NCBI RefSeq assembly: GCF_002563925.1
Contig: NZ_PDJD01000001.1
Span: forward strand, 2,982,973-3,046,972
DNA from: Serinibacter salmoneus
Lineage (GTDB): Bacteria > Actinomycetota > Actinomycetes > Actinomycetales > Beutenbergiaceae
Direction of reading: 5' to 3'
Length of the DNA stretch: 64,000 nucleotides
Below the pieces are notes generated by a model. That model saw only the letters and a list, made by a program, of their open reading frames with translations, had not been told where the DNA came from and made no database searches. This document shows positions 1-8,958 of this stretch, one piece after another. Each line of letters begins with the position of its first letter. The first letter of the stretch is position 1. The position numbers were made by a program, and so were the translations under genes.

Positions 1-165
1 TCGGCCCACCACGAGGGCGGGGTGACGATGGCAGAGGCGGCGGTCGATCTGGCCTCGAGCGAGAAGGTGATCCGTCTCGCCGAGACCCAGGCCGCCGTCC
101 AGTCGTTCGAGATCGAGCAGTACCGCCAACTCCTGGACACCACCTACGCCCTCAAGACGGGGTAG
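1..165 (+). CDS. DUF305 family protein, 3' end only
   Basis: Only the last 54 codons are inside the window; the gene starts upstream. The fragment opens with SAHHEGGVTMAEAA, close to the HHxxAxxMA histidine/methionine signature of DUF305, a four-helix ferritin-like domain of secreted or periplasmic proteins. DUF305 proteins are often found near copper-resistance genes, and copA lies 2.3 kb downstream, so a role in metal binding in the envelope is plausible but is inferred from the family and context. The reading frame closes with a TAG stop. No signal peptide can be judged because the N-terminus is missing. Confidence 0.7.
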   Translation, partial: SAHHEGGVTMAEAAVDLASSEKVIRLAETQAAVQSFEIEQYRQLLDTTYALKTG

Positions 166-209
166 CCGGACACCGAGCGACAGGAGCGGGCGACCACGAG
201 GTGGGTGGG

Positions 210-1286
210 TCAGGCGCGGGTGAGCAGGTACAGCCGGGGGCGGTGGCCCTTGGCGAAGTACTGCGGGCCGCGCTCCACGTGCCAGCGCTGGTCCGCGGCC
301 AGCACCCGCTCGAAGCGGCGGATGTCGTGCGTGAGGATGCCGGCGCGTAGGTCGGGTGATCCGAGGCGGTCGACGGCGTCCAGCAGCCCGACGTAGAGCG
401 TCTCGTTGGTCTCGTGCTCGCCGATCAGCTCACCCCAGGGCGGGTTGCACACGATCGTCTCGTAGCCGGCCTCCGACTCCGCACCCTCCGACCCGAGATC
501 GAGCACATCGCCGGTACGCACCTCGACCTTGCCGCGCAGTCGAGCCGCGCGCAGGTGGCGCCGGGCGGCCTCCGTGGCCTCGGGCGCCTGGTCGATCGCG
601 AGTCCACGCTCCACCCGAACCTCGCGACGGGCAAGGCGTTCCACGGTCAGCGTCCCCGATCCGCACATGAGATCCGCGAACGTCGGCGCGAGGCCGACCT
701 GGTCCACCACTGCCGCCGCGATGGTCGCGTTCAGCGCGCCGGGATAGCGCTCGGTGCGCCAGGCACGGGTGGCCAGCGGCCTCGGCGTGGTCCGGATCAG
801 CAGTTCCCATCCGGGCGCTCCCCCACGTGCCCGGCGCACCCGCACCAGCAGGTCGCCGTCGGGGTCCACCGGCACGCCCGCGAGGGCCGCGACCTCCTCG
901 GCCACCCGCAGCATCAGCGGGGTGTCCGAACCGGCTGCCTCCAGGCGCAGCCCGGCGAACCGCACCCGCGGTCGCTGCCGCGCGAGGAGGTCCAGCGCGT
1001 CGTGCACCTGCCGCGTGACCTCCGTGGCCAGCAACCCGCTCGGCCGCCGCTCGGGTGAGGTGATCACCAGGTATCCGGCGACGGCGCAGCGCAAGTTTCC
1101 GACGGCGCTCAGGAGCGCGGGGGTCGCCTCCCCTCGGAGCGCGAACTCCTCCTGGTCGCTCGCGGGGCTCACGCCCCGATCCCCCGCGGGGGCCACCGCA
1201 TCGGCCACGATCAGTCCCGCCCGTGCGGCCTCCTGCCGCAGCGCCGGTCCCACGCCGGGCAGCACCTGCAGGACCACGCCGGTCAC
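210..1286 (-). CDS. THUMP-type class I SAM-dependent RNA methyltransferase
   Basis: A 358-residue protein with an N-terminal region of THUMP-like RNA-binding character and a C-terminal Rossmann methyltransferase domain. Visible motifs are FADLMCGSGTLTVE (SAM-binding motif I, near residue 210) and CNPPWGELIG (motif IV NPPW, near residue 290), which is typical of N2-guanine RNA methyltransferases of the RlmL/Trm14 type. The likely job is m2G formation in tRNA or rRNA; the exact target cannot be read from the sequence. The start is GTG at 1286, preceded by a GAGGGGGG purine run. It begins 10 bases after the stop of the DUF2330 gene and is probably co-transcribed with it. Confidence 0.82.
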   Translation of the reverse strand: MTGVVLQVLPGVGPALRQEAARAGLIVADAVAPAGDRGVSPASDQEEFALRGEATPALLSAVGNLRCAVAGYLVITSPERRPSGLLATEVTRQVHDALDLLARQRPRVRFAGLRLEAAGSDTPLMLRVAEEVAALAGVPVDPDGDLLVRVRRARGGAPGWELLIRTTPRPLATRAWRTERYPGALNATIAAAVVDQVGLAPTFADLMCGSGTLTVERLARREVRVERGLAIDQAPEATEAARRHLRAARLRGKVEVRTGDVLDLGSEGAESEAGYETIVCNPPWGELIGEHETNETLYVGLLDAVDRLGSPDLRAGILTHDIRRFERVLAADQRWHVERGPQYFAKGHRPRLYLLTRA

Positions 1287-1296
1287 GTCGCCCCCC

Positions 1297-2385
1297 TCAG
1301 TGACGCATAAGCCGTGAGACCACCACTCCGGCCACCGCGATGACCACCAGGCCCAGACCCACCAAGGCCGGGCCCGCGTGCATGCCCAGCACCATGCGGT
1401 CCACGATCACCACCTCGTTGCGGCTGATGTCCGGGAGGGTCGACCCGGTGAAGTAGGCGTTCTCCGTGACCTGGGTTGCGGGCGCGGTGAATGCCTGCTC
1501 GGAGAGCGTCAGGTAGCCCGAGCCGCCGTAGGGCTCGAGCCATCCCTGCAGTTCGGGGGTGTCGGCGGCGCTGATCGGCCCCGCGAACAGCACCTCGGCG
1601 CCGCCGCGCAGGTCGTCGTCGCGGTCGATGCGCTGCTCGTGGATCACGTAACTGCGAATGGTCACGGCGCGGCTGGAGGCACCGTCGAAGAGGATCGGCT
1701 GCACCATCCGGTCGGAGGCGAAGGACAACTCGATGGGCGGCAGGACGCCGTCGAAGCCGCCGTCCACCGTCAACTGCACCACGGAGAAGGACCATCCGGC
1801 GTCGGCGTAGCGGTCCACCACCGCCTGAGCCTCCTCGGAGATCGCCATCCCGGCATCGCTGATCCACGTCGCCAGCGCCTCCCGGTCGCCCTTCTCGGTG
1901 GTCATCACCTCCGAGGTGGTGACCTCCTGCGGCTCCAGCGGGGTGGCGGCCTCCTCGGCCTGCTCGGAGAAGTACTGCGGGTCCGGCCACCACCGACTGA
2001 CCTCCTCGACCTCGGGCGCGGCGAGCTCGGCGACCAGGTCCATGGTGGCGGCATCACCCACGGACACCTCCGCCGGGTTCGGGGTCGGGAAGATCGCCAG
2101 AGCCGTGGAGGCGTCACCGCGCACCGCGAGTTGCACCAGGGAGCGCTGCTGCCCGTCCACGCGGCGGAGCACCGCGGACTCGGCGACCACGAACGCCTCC
2201 TCCCCGGGAACGGTGGCCAGGCGCCCACACAGGCAGACCTCGACCTCCTCGACCTCCTCCGTGGCGTCCGTACCCTCGGCTGCGGCCGGCCCGGCCAGGG
2301 GCGCGAGGGCGAACAGGGCGCCCGCGAGGGACGCGACGAGGGTCGCGATCGGGCGACGACGAGCGGGGTGACGATGACGACTCAC
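1297..2385 (-). CDS. DUF2330 domain membrane-anchored protein
   Basis: A 362-residue envelope protein. The GTG start at 2385 gives a signal peptide (VSRHRHPARRRPIATLVASL, then a hydrophobic stretch ending at an Ala-rich cleavage site). The mature part has the DUF2330 pattern: a CLCGR cysteine pair, AFVVAESA, then LAVRGDASTALAIFPTPNPA. It ends with a hydrophobic helix (PALVGLGLVVIAVAGVVV) followed by SRLMRH, a C-terminal membrane anchor. The function of DUF2330 is unknown. The open frame continues upstream to 2655, but that part would be antisense to copA and its operator and lacks signal-peptide character, so the internal GTG was chosen. Confidence 0.75.
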   Translation of the reverse strand: MSRHRHPARRRPIATLVASLAGALFALAPLAGPAAAEGTDATEEVEEVEVCLCGRLATVPGEEAFVVAESAVLRRVDGQQRSLVQLAVRGDASTALAIFPTPNPAEVSVGDAATMDLVAELAAPEVEEVSRWWPDPQYFSEQAEEAATPLEPQEVTTSEVMTTEKGDREALATWISDAGMAISEEAQAVVDRYADAGWSFSVVQLTVDGGFDGVLPPIELSFASDRMVQPILFDGASSRAVTIRSYVIHEQRIDRDDDLRGGAEVLFAGPISAADTPELQGWLEPYGGSGYLTLSEQAFTAPATQVTENAYFTGSTLPDISRNEVVIVDRMVLGMHAGPALVGLGLVVIAVAGVVVSRLMRH

Positions 2386-2471
2386 CCGCTCAGGGTAGGC
2401 ACTCCACGTGCCGAACGCGTGGGGCACGCGCGCGGGGACCCTCGCGCGACTGCGTCCCCCCCTCGCATTTG

Positions 2472-2488
2472 ATACCCCTAGGGGGTAT
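2472..2488 (+). promoter_or_regulatory. CsoR-type copper operator upstream of copA
   Basis: The palindrome ATACCCC-TAG-GGGGTAT matches the known CsoR operator pattern (ATACCCC, short GC-rich centre, GGGGTAT). It ends 9 bases before the copA ATG. A -10-like TATGCT (2486-2491) overlaps the right arm and would place the transcription start at or next to the ATG, so repressor binding would block the promoter until Cu(I) is bound. No csoR gene is in the window. Confidence 0.8.
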
Positions 2489-2497
2489 GCTGCGGTG

Positions 2498-4852
2498 ATG
2501 AGCACCACCGAAGTCGACCTCGCGGTCGAGGGCATGACCTGCGCCTCCTGCGTCGCGCGCGTGGAGCGCAAACTGCAGAAACTGCCCGGCGTGCGGGCCG
2601 AGGTGAACCTCGCCCTCGAGCGCGCGCACGTCACTCTCACCGAGCCCGTGGACACCGAGGACCTGCTCGCCGCAGTCGACTCCGCGGGCTACTCCGCGAG
2701 GGTCCTGACCCAGCCCGAAGCCGACCCGGCGCCTGAGATCCCCGGGCCGGACTACGACCAGGCGCTCTCTGCGCACGGCGGCCACGGCGGAAGCGATCAC
2801 CCGGGCACCGACCACGCCGCCGGCCACCACGACGGCGACACTTCCGCCCCGACGGCCGACCGCGGCACCATGCTGCGGCGCCGGCTGATCGTCGCCGCGG
2901 TCCTCACGCTGCCGGTGGCGCTGCTGTCCATGATCCCGCCGCTGCAGTTCACCGGCTGGCAGTGGGTCGTGGCGGCGCTCGCCCTACCGGTGGTGACCTG
3001 GGCGGCCTGGCCCTTCCACGCGGCCGCGTTCAAGGCGGCCCGCCACGGCTCCTCCACGATGGACACCCTGGTCTCCCTCGGCGTCATCGCCGCCACCCTC
3101 TGGTCGCTGTACGCCCTGCTGTTCGGCGGCGCGGGCGCCCTGGGGATGCGCATGGAGTTCACCCTGCTGCCGCGCTCGGGCGGCCACGGCACCCCCGAGC
3201 TGTACTTCGAGGTGGCGGCCGTGGTCACCACCTTCCTGCTGGCGGGGCGCTACGCGGAGTACCGCGCCCGACGCTCCTCCGGTGATGCGCTGCGCTCCCT
3301 GCTGGAGCTCGGCGCGAAGGAGGCCCACCTCGTGCTGCCGGACGGCACCGAGCGCCTCGTCCCGATCGCCCAGTTGCGGGTGGGCGATGCCTTCCGGGTG
3401 CGCCCGGGTGAGAAGGTCGCCACGGACGGTGAGGTGATCGAGGGGACCTCCGCCGTCGACGCCTCCATGCTCACCGGCGAACCCGTCCCCGTGGACGTCG
3501 GCCCGGGGGATGCGGTCACGGGCGCCACGATGAACACCTCCGGCGCCCTGACGGTGCGCGCCACCCGGGTGGGGGCCGACACCGCCCTGGCCCAGATCGG
3601 CGCCCTCGTGGCGCGCGCGCAGACCGGGAAGGCGCCCGTGCAGCGCCTCGCGGACCGCATCTCGGCCGTGTTCGTGCCGATCGTCATCGCCCTGGCCGTG
3701 GCCACCCTGGCCGTCTGGCTGATCATCGACGCCACGAACGGCGGCCTGAGCACCGACGGCGTGCAGGCCGCGTTCACCGCCGCCGTCGCCGTGCTGATCA
3801 TCGCCTGCCCCTGCGCCCTGGGCCTGGCGACCCCGACCGCGCTGCTGGTGGGCACCGGCCGCGGCGCGCAGCTCGGCATCCTCATCAAGGGCCCACAGGT
3901 GCTGGAGGCCACCCGCCGGATCGACGTGGCCGTGCTGGACAAGACCGGCACCGTGACCGTCGGCGCGATGAGCGTCGCAGCGGTCGCACCGATCGGGAAC
4001 TCCACCCGCGCGGAGGTCCTGGCGGTGGCCGGCGCGGTGGAGTCCTCCTCGGAGCACCCCATTGCCCGGGCGATCACGACCTCCGCCCGCGAGGCCGGTC
4101 CGCTGCGAGAGGTGCGGGACTTCGGCAACCAGGCCGGGTCCGGCGTCACCGCCACGCTGACCGACGGCACCGAGGTCGCCCTCGGGCGCCCGGGCTGGGT
4201 CGCGGATCGGGCGGGCGGGGCAAGCGAGGTGGGCGACGTCGTCGCTCGCCTCGAGGCCACCGGTGCCACCACCGTGGTGCTCGCCTGGGGCGGGCAGGTC
4301 CGCGGTGCGATCGCCCTGCGGGACGAGGTCAAGACCTCCTCAGCCTCCGCCATCGCCCGGATCAAGGACCTCGGGATCACCCCGGTGCTGCTCACCGGGG
4401 ACCAGGAGGCGGCCGCCCGCGCCGTGGCGACCGAGGTCGGCATCACCGAGGTCATCGCCGGGGTGCTGCCCGAGGGCAAGGTCGACCAGGTGGAGCGGCT
4501 GCAGCGCGCCGGGCACGTGGTGGCGATGGTGGGCGACGGCGTGAACGACGCCGCCGCGCTCGCCCAGGCCGACCTGGGGCTGGCGATGGGCACCGGCACG
4601 GACGTGGCGATCGAGGCCAGCGACCTCACCCTGGTGCGTGGCGACCTGGACGCGGTCCCCACGGCCATCGCGCTGTCGCGCCGCACCCTGCGGGTGATCA
4701 AGCAGAACCTGTTCTGGGCCTTCGCCTACAACGTGGCCGCGATCCCGCTGGCCGCCCTGGGCCTGCTCAACCCGATGATCGCGGGTGCTGCGATGGCGGC
4801 GAGCTCGGTGATCGTGGTGAGCAACTCGCTGCGGCTGCGCAGGGCGGGCTGA
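2498..4852 (+). CDS. copA: Copper-exporting P1B-type ATPase
   Basis: A 784-residue heavy-metal ATPase that pumps Cu(I) out of the cytoplasm. It has one N-terminal HMA domain with GMTCASC (residues 12-18), then a His-rich linker ([14 protein letters not shown]) before the first membrane helices. The actuator loop has TGEPVP (about 326), the sixth helix has the CPC metal site ([13 protein letters not shown], about 437), the P-domain has DKTGTVT (about 481), the N-domain has SSEHP, and the hinge is GDGVNDAA (about 678). The last helix contains [17 protein letters not shown], the MxxSS motif of the Cu(I) subgroup. The ATG at 2498 was chosen because the longer frame would run through the CsoR operator. 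The probable TSS at the ATG suggests a leaderless message. Confidence 0.95.
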   Translation: MSTTEVDLAVEGMTCASCVARVERKLQKLPGVRAEVNLALERAHVTLTEPVDTEDLLAAVDSAGYSARVLTQPEADPAPEIPGPDYDQALSAHGGHGGSDHPGTDHAAGHHDGDTSAPTADRGTMLRRRLIVAAVLTLPVALLSMIPPLQFTGWQWVVAALALPVVTWAAWPFHAAAFKAARHGSSTMDTLVSLGVIAATLWSLYALLFGGAGALGMRMEFTLLPRSGGHGTPELYFEVAAVVTTFLLAGRYAEYRARRSSGDALRSLLELGAKEAHLVLPDGTERLVPIAQLRVGDAFRVRPGEKVATDGEVIEGTSAVDASMLTGEPVPVDVGPGDAVTGATMNTSGALTVRATRVGADTALAQIGALVARAQTGKAPVQRLADRISAVFVPIVIALAVATLAVWLIIDATNGGLSTDGVQAAFTAAVAVLIIACPCALGLATPTALLVGTGRGAQLGILIKGPQVLEATRRIDVAVLDKTGTVTVGAMSVAAVAPIGNSTRAEVLAVAGAVESSSEHPIARAITTSAREAGPLREVRDFGNQAGSGVTATLTDGTEVALGRPGWVADRAGGASEVGDVVARLEATGATTVVLAWGGQVRGAIALRDEVKTSSASAIARIKDLGITPVLLTGDQEAAARAVATEVGITEVIAGVLPEGKVDQVERLQRAGHVVAMVGDGVNDAAALAQADLGLAMGTGTDVAIEASDLTLVRGDLDAVPTAIALSRRTLRVIKQNLFWAFAYNVAAIPLAALGLLNPMIAGAAMAASSVIVVSNSLRLRRAG

Positions 4853-4868
4853 GACGGCACCCCGGGGC

Positions 4869-4889
4869 GATGCCTCGGGAAGAGGCGTC
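4869..4889 (+). terminator. Hairpin terminator after copA
   Basis: GATGCCTC and GAGGCGTC can pair (eight pairs including one G-T wobble) around the loop GGGAA, 17 bases after the copA stop. There is no T-run, which is usual in this window. The assignment as terminator rests only on stem and position. Confidence 0.5.
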
Positions 4890-4926
4890 ACCCGCGCACA
4901 CCATGCATATCACACACTCTACGCTT

Positions 4927-4947
4927 GTATAAGCGAATCCGTTATAC
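4927..4947. promoter_or_regulatory. Inverted repeat in promoter region of AAA ATPase gene
   Basis: GTATAA and TTATAC form 6-base arms separated by 9 bases, in a markedly AT-rich patch 20 bases before the GTG of the ATPase gene. It could be an operator or simply promoter elements; the AT-rich hexamers resemble -10 boxes on both strands. Confidence 0.35.
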
Positions 4948-4966
4948 GGGCTGATAGAGTCTGATC

Positions 4967-6148
4967 GTGGACCACTCACGAAACCCGTACACGCCAGGAG
5001 CGGGAACTCCACCCCCCGCACTCGTCGGGCGCGACGACGAACTGGCAGCCGGACGCACAGTCATCGCTCGGACCTCTCGAGGGCGCGTCGCGCAACCGCC
5101 GATCCTCTACGGGCTACGTGGCGTCGGGAAGACCGTGCTCTTGAAGGCCCTTCAGGCCCAGGCAGACAAGGCAGGCTGGCTCACCGTCGAGATCGAGGGC
5201 ACCCAAACAGCGAGCCAGCAGGACCAGACCCGGCAACGCCTTGCCCGGGCGCTTGTGACCAGTGCTAGGGCTCTCACGCCACCGCGGCGCACATCACAAG
5301 CATGGCAGCGGGCGCTGGCGACGATCTCGGCGTTCTCTGTCGCGGTCGGCCCACTCGGGATGACCGCCACCCTTGGCGTCGACCCGGCGCGCGGCCGTGC
5401 GGACTCCGGTGACCCCTCGATCGACGTCGAAGAACTGGTCTCCGATCTGGTGCCGGCACTCAAAGAGTCGGGAATAGCCCTCGCGGTGTTCGTCGACGAG
5501 ATACAGGATCTTGACGCGGCAACCCTCAGCGCTCTGATCGCCACACAGCATCGGGCAAGCCAGAAGGGCTGGCCCTTCCATCTCTACGGGGCAGGTCTCC
5601 CCAACGTCCCCGGGAGAATGGCGGAGGTGCACTCCTATGCCGAGCGCTTCCACTTCATGCGCATCGGCGCGCTCTCAGCGAGGGATGCCCGCAGCGCCCT
5701 CGAATCCCCGGCTGCGGCCGAGGGAGTCTCGTTCACAGAACCCGCAGTCGAACGGCTGGTCCAGGTCTCGGGCGGGTATCCATACTTCATCCAGGTGTAC
5801 GGGGACCAGGCTTGGCGCAACGCCCCCGGTCCGAGTTCGATCACCTACGACGACGCACTCGCAGCGGTGACGACGGGCACCGCGGTCCTGGACGAGAGCC
5901 TCTTCCACTCGCGATGGGACCGCGCCACGCCCGCGCAGAAGCACCTCATGCGCGCGATGGCGGAAGACCGCAGCAGCAGCCAACTCTCCGACCTCGTCAG
6001 TCGGCTCGGAAAGCGACGTCCGAGTGACCTCAGCGTGGCACGCGATGCGCTCATCAAGAAGGGCTTGATCTTCGCACCGGATCGAGGAATGCTCCAGTTC
6101 ACCGTCCCCCACATGGACGACTACATTCGCCGTCAGCACGAGGGCTGA
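4967..6148 (+). CDS. AAA-type ATP-binding protein with C-terminal winged-helix region
   Basis: A 393-residue cytoplasmic P-loop ATPase. The Walker A is YGLRGVGKTVLL (about residues 48-59) and the Walker B is LAVFVDEIQDL. The N-terminal NPYTPGAGTPPPALVGRDDEL is the conserved lead-in of a widespread Orc1/Cdc6-like or MSP-like family usually annotated only as ATP-binding protein. The C-terminal 100 residues (TPAQKHLMRAMAE onward, ending in a basic tail) look like the winged-helix end of that family. It starts with GTG at 4967 and stands alone between copA and a convergent operon whose last stop is 10 bases away. Its role is not known; I see no partner toxin, nuclease or antitoxin beside it. Confidence 0.7.
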   Translation: MDHSRNPYTPGAGTPPPALVGRDDELAAGRTVIARTSRGRVAQPPILYGLRGVGKTVLLKALQAQADKAGWLTVEIEGTQTASQQDQTRQRLARALVTSARALTPPRRTSQAWQRALATISAFSVAVGPLGMTATLGVDPARGRADSGDPSIDVEELVSDLVPALKESGIALAVFVDEIQDLDAATLSALIATQHRASQKGWPFHLYGAGLPNVPGRMAEVHSYAERFHFMRIGALSARDARSALESPAAAEGVSFTEPAVERLVQVSGGYPYFIQVYGDQAWRNAPGPSSITYDDALAAVTTGTAVLDESLFHSRWDRATPAQKHLMRAMAEDRSSSQLSDLVSRLGKRRPSDLSVARDALIKKGLIFAPDRGMLQFTVPHMDDYIRRQHEG

Positions 6149-6158
6149 AGCGCAGTTC

Positions 6159-6971
6159 TCAGCGGAACCGGCGGCCCTCATCGCGCCGGTAGGCCCACAC
6201 CGCGAGCGCCGCGAACGCGGCCGTCCACGCCAGGAACACCGGCAGCGCCAGCGCGTAGCCCTCGGCCCCCGTGCTCGCCACCACCATGAGCTCGCGCGCG
6301 GCACGGGAGGGCAGCGCCATCGAGAACGTGTCCAGCCACCCCGGGAAGGTCTGCGGGGGGAGGAACAGGCCGCCGGCGAAGGCGAGCGGGAACAGGGTGA
6401 CCTGCACGACGGCGACGGCCGCCTTGGCGGGCAGGGAGTAGCCGATCGCCAGGCCCAGCAGGGTGAAGGGCACCGCGACGGCGAGCGCCACCCCGATCGA
6501 GGCGAGCAGCCGCGGGAGGCTGATCGCTGCCTCGGTGAGGAACGCGCCGACCGCCAGGAGCGGGACCAGGGCGATCGCGGAGAAGATCAGCCCGTTGACC
6601 ACACGCCCGATCAGGCGCGGCGCGGCGCCCGCGGGCAGGGTCCGCACGAAGCCGTCGAAGGGGAGCTGCCGGTCCTCGGCCACGCCGGTGCCGTGCGTGA
6701 ACAGACAGGCGGACATGATGCCGAACACCCCGAGCTGGGCGATGGCGGCCGTGGCGATCACCGGAACGGTGGAGACCGCGGCGTTCGGCACCACGAAGAA
6801 CAGGGCGGCCAGGGCCGGGAAGAGCGCGGCGCTGAGCACGGCGATCGGGATGCGGATGGTCTCGGTCACCTGCATCCGCACGTGCAGCGCGCACAGGCGC
6901 AAGAACCCGGGGGTGCCCGACGGCGTGGCGCCGCCCAGCGGACTCGCGGCGGAAACGCTCGTGGTGCTCAT
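6159..6971 (-). CDS. ABC-2 type transporter permease
   Basis: A 270-residue integral membrane protein with six predicted helices, for example IAVLSAALFPALAALFFVV, VIATAAIAQLGVFGIMSA and AVAVPFTLLGLAIGY. It carries the ABC-2 pattern with a late LAFAGGLFLPPQTFPGWL loop typical of drug, lipid or antibiotic exporters. It forms the membrane half of the pump whose ATPase is encoded just upstream; the ATG at 6971 overlaps that gene's TGA by 4 bases, so translation is probably coupled. The frame extends upstream to 7190, but that part is Arg/Pro-rich shadow sequence opposite the ATPase gene. The substrate is unknown. Confidence 0.85.
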   Translation of the reverse strand: MSTTSVSAASPLGGATPSGTPGFLRLCALHVRMQVTETIRIPIAVLSAALFPALAALFFVVPNAAVSTVPVIATAAIAQLGVFGIMSACLFTHGTGVAEDRQLPFDGFVRTLPAGAAPRLIGRVVNGLIFSAIALVPLLAVGAFLTEAAISLPRLLASIGVALAVAVPFTLLGLAIGYSLPAKAAVAVVQVTLFPLAFAGGLFLPPQTFPGWLDTFSMALPSRAARELMVVASTGAEGYALALPVFLAWTAAFAALAVWAYRRDEGRRFR

Positions 6972-7906
6972 CGCTGCTCCAGAAGGCTCGGGACGGGCGC
7001 ACCCGCCGGGGTGTCGGTGCCGCTCGCGGCACCGGGCTTCGTCATCGCGAGGAACGCCTCCTCGAGGGTGGCGCCGCGCACCTGCAGGTCGTGGAACTCG
7101 ACCCCGGCCCGCACGAGGTCGCGCACCAGGGCGTCGGAGTCGGCGGTCACGACCTGCGCGCCCGACCCGGCCCAGGTGGCGCCGGCCCACTCGGGCGAGG
7201 TGAGCTGCGCCGTCGTGCCCTCGGGGAGGGTGACGCGCACGTGGCGGGCGCCGACCCGGGCCACGATCGCGGCGAGGGAGTCATCGGCCAGGACGTGCCC
7301 CTCGTCGATCACCACCACGCGCTGCGCGAGAGCCTCGATCTCCTCCAGGTAGTGGCTGGTGACCACCACGGTGGAGCCGCTCGCGTGATAGGCGCGCACC
7401 GCGTCCCACAGCACCCGGCGGGCATCGACGTCCAGGCCGGTGGTGGGTTCGTCCAGGAGCACCAGGCGCGGCCTCCCCACGATCGCCAGGGCGACCGCGA
7501 GCCGGCGCTTCTGCCCGCCCGAGAGTCCGCCGGTCTGGCGTCGGGCGAGCGGGGTGAGGTCGAACATCTCCAGCAGCTGCGCCGTCGGGAGCGGATCGGG
7601 GTAGTGCCCGGCGACGAAGTCGACCACCTCGGCCACTCGCAGGGTGGGCGGCAGGCCCGTCTCCTGCGGGGTGGTGCCCAGGGTGGCGCGGGCGGCGGCG
7701 TGGCGCGGGTCGCGCCCAAACAGGCGCACCGTCCCGGCGGTGGGTTTGCGCAGCCCCGCCACAAGGCTGAGCAGGGTGGACTTCCCGGCACCGTTCGGGC
7801 CGAGCATGCCGATCAGTTCGCCCTCGCCGAGGGTGAGGGTGACGTCGTCCAGCGCGGTGACGGACTCGAACGTGCGGGTGACGTGCTCCAGGGTCGCGAC
7901 GCTCAT
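6968..7906 (-). CDS. ABC transporter ATP-binding protein
   Basis: A 312-residue ATPase of the DrrA/CcmA-like ABC-2 family. It has Walker A GPNGAGKST (about residues 36-44), Q-loop PQETGLPP, signature LSGGQKRR, Walker B LVLLDEPTTGLD and the switch histidine in VVVTSHYLEE. A roughly 90-residue C-terminal extension follows the ATPase core, as in DrrA-type proteins. It energises the permease encoded downstream (4-base overlap) and overlaps the upstream regulator gene by 4 bases (ATGA). The four-gene arrangement, regulator included, suggests that the pump is switched by its own winged-helix protein. Confidence 0.92.
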   Translation of the reverse strand: MSVATLEHVTRTFESVTALDDVTLTLGEGELIGMLGPNGAGKSTLLSLVAGLRKPTAGTVRLFGRDPRHAAARATLGTTPQETGLPPTLRVAEVVDFVAGHYPDPLPTAQLLEMFDLTPLARRQTGGLSGGQKRRLAVALAIVGRPRLVLLDEPTTGLDVDARRVLWDAVRAYHASGSTVVVTSHYLEEIEALAQRVVVIDEGHVLADDSLAAIVARVGARHVRVTLPEGTTAQLTSPEWAGATWAGSGAQVVTADSDALVRDLVRAGVEFHDLQVRGATLEEAFLAMTKPGAASGTDTPAGAPVPSLLEQR

Positions 7907-8205
7907 GAGGATCCTCCCAAGATCGCGGTCAGTGCGGTGCGGTAGGTCCGCAACGCGGTGCGGCCCTCGGGTGTGAGGGCGAGGTAGGTGACGGGGGTGC
8001 GCTTCTCGTGGGTCTTGGTGACCTGCACGTAGCCGGCGTCCTCGAGCTTGCGCAGGTGGGTGGAGAGGTTCCCGGCGGTCATCTCGAGCTCGCGCTGCAG
8101 CCGGGGGAAGGCGATGGTGTCGTCGCGGGCGATCTGTGCGAGGGCCGCCACGATGCGCAGCCGGGCGGGGGCATGGATGACCGGGTCGAGGCCGTCGGTG
8201 CTCAT
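7903..8205 (-). CDS. Winged-helix transcriptional regulator
   Basis: A 100-residue single-domain regulator. The DNA-binding core reads IVAALAQIARDDTIAFPRLQ, then NLSTHLRKLEDAGYV and a beta-wing with TKTHEKRTPVTYLALT, the standard layout of the MarR/PadR-like HTH_34 family. Start ATG at 8205 overlaps the upstream membrane gene by 4 bases, and the TGA overlaps the ATPase ATG by 4 bases. Proteins of this size with an ABC exporter downstream usually autoregulate the operon. The palindromic half-sites at 8873-8897, just before the first gene, are a natural candidate operator (inference). Confidence 0.82.
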   Translation of the reverse strand: MSTDGLDPVIHAPARLRIVAALAQIARDDTIAFPRLQRELEMTAGNLSTHLRKLEDAGYVQVTKTHEKRTPVTYLALTPEGRTALRTYRTALTAILGGSS

Positions 8206-8855
8206 GCCCGGCCCCGAGTGCGAGCCTGGGTGATCACGGCGATCGACGCCCTGATCAGCAATCCACCACCGCCGGCGAGCGCCATGATCCAGTACAGGGC
8301 GGGCAGGCCCGCCAGGCCGGCCACGGCGGCAACCACGGCGATCCAGACTCCGAGCAGGAACCAGGTCATGTCGCGGTACATCGCACCGCCCGCCATGTAC
8401 AGGACCCCCACGAGGATGGTGAAGGCCCCGTTGGCCGCGATCGCCATCGCCTCGCCGTCGACACCCGCATTGCCCAGGGCGCCGACCATCACGCTGACCA
8501 CCACGAAGGAGATCGGCCAGGTGATGCCGTACATCACACCGGCTCGGGTGCTCGCACCGCGGAGCCCGGCCGAGCGGCGCGTGATGTGGACGGCGGTCAG
8601 CACCCCGGCGGCCAGGAGCAGGGCGCCGAAGACGACGAACGCCCCGGCGGGCGGCAGTCCGTTCGCGTTCTGCGTGAGCGCGAGGGTGCCGTAACCGAGC
8701 AGCCAGGCCAGCCCCCACGCGCCGTACAGCAGGCGGGGGTCGGGCTGCAGGTGGTCGCGCAGGCCGCCGGCCTCCTCGATCAGCGCCTGGGCGGCCGCGG
8801 CGTCGAACGGCTCGGCGTCGTCCTTGTGCGGCGCTCCCTCGGGTTGCGCGTCCAT
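8202..8855 (-). CDS. Multi-pass membrane protein of regulator/ABC operon
   Basis: A 217-residue protein with a cytoplasmic acidic N-terminus (about 45 residues) and five or six membrane helices, such as AFVVFGALLLAAGVLTAV and VVAAVAGLAGLPALYWIMALA. I recognise no enzyme motif. It is the first gene of a four-gene operon (membrane protein, winged-helix regulator, ABC ATPase, permease) in which every junction is a 4-base overlap. Its ATG has a clear AAGGGGG ribosome site 4 bases upstream. Genes of this kind beside HTH_34 regulators in actinobacteria are often annotated only as membrane protein; it may sense or aid the transporter. Confidence 0.75.
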   Translation of the reverse strand: MDAQPEGAPHKDDAEPFDAAAAQALIEEAGGLRDHLQPDPRLLYGAWGLAWLLGYGTLALTQNANGLPPAGAFVVFGALLLAAGVLTAVHITRRSAGLRGASTRAGVMYGITWPISFVVVSVMVGALGNAGVDGEAMAIAANGAFTILVGVLYMAGGAMYRDMTWFLLGVWIAVVAAVAGLAGLPALYWIMALAGGGGLLIRASIAVITQARTRGRA

Positions 8856-8872
8856 CGATCCCCCTTGCAGAG

Positions 8873-8897
8873 TGGTTTGCGTTGCAAACCAGTTTGC
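8873..8897. promoter_or_regulatory. Overlapping palindromes, candidate operator of ABC/regulator operon
   Basis: TGGTTTGC-GTT-GCAAACCA is a perfect 8-base-arm palindrome (8873-8891). Its right arm also pairs with the following GTTTGC, giving GCAAAC-CA-GTTTGC (8884-8897). Three GTTTGC half-sites thus sit 18-42 bases before the ATG of the first gene of the operon. Winged-helix repressors bind such sites; linkage to the 100-residue regulator is inferred. Confidence 0.6.
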
Positions 8898-8958
8898 TGC
8901 CGTGTAGTGCGGTTGTCAAGGGGCGCATCGGACAGCCCGGCCTGGTAGAACGGCCCCC

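Noticed and set aside
2386-2655. N-terminal extension of the DUF2330 gene
   Set aside because: It would be antisense to the copA operator and HMA domain and would bury the signal peptide 90 residues inside.
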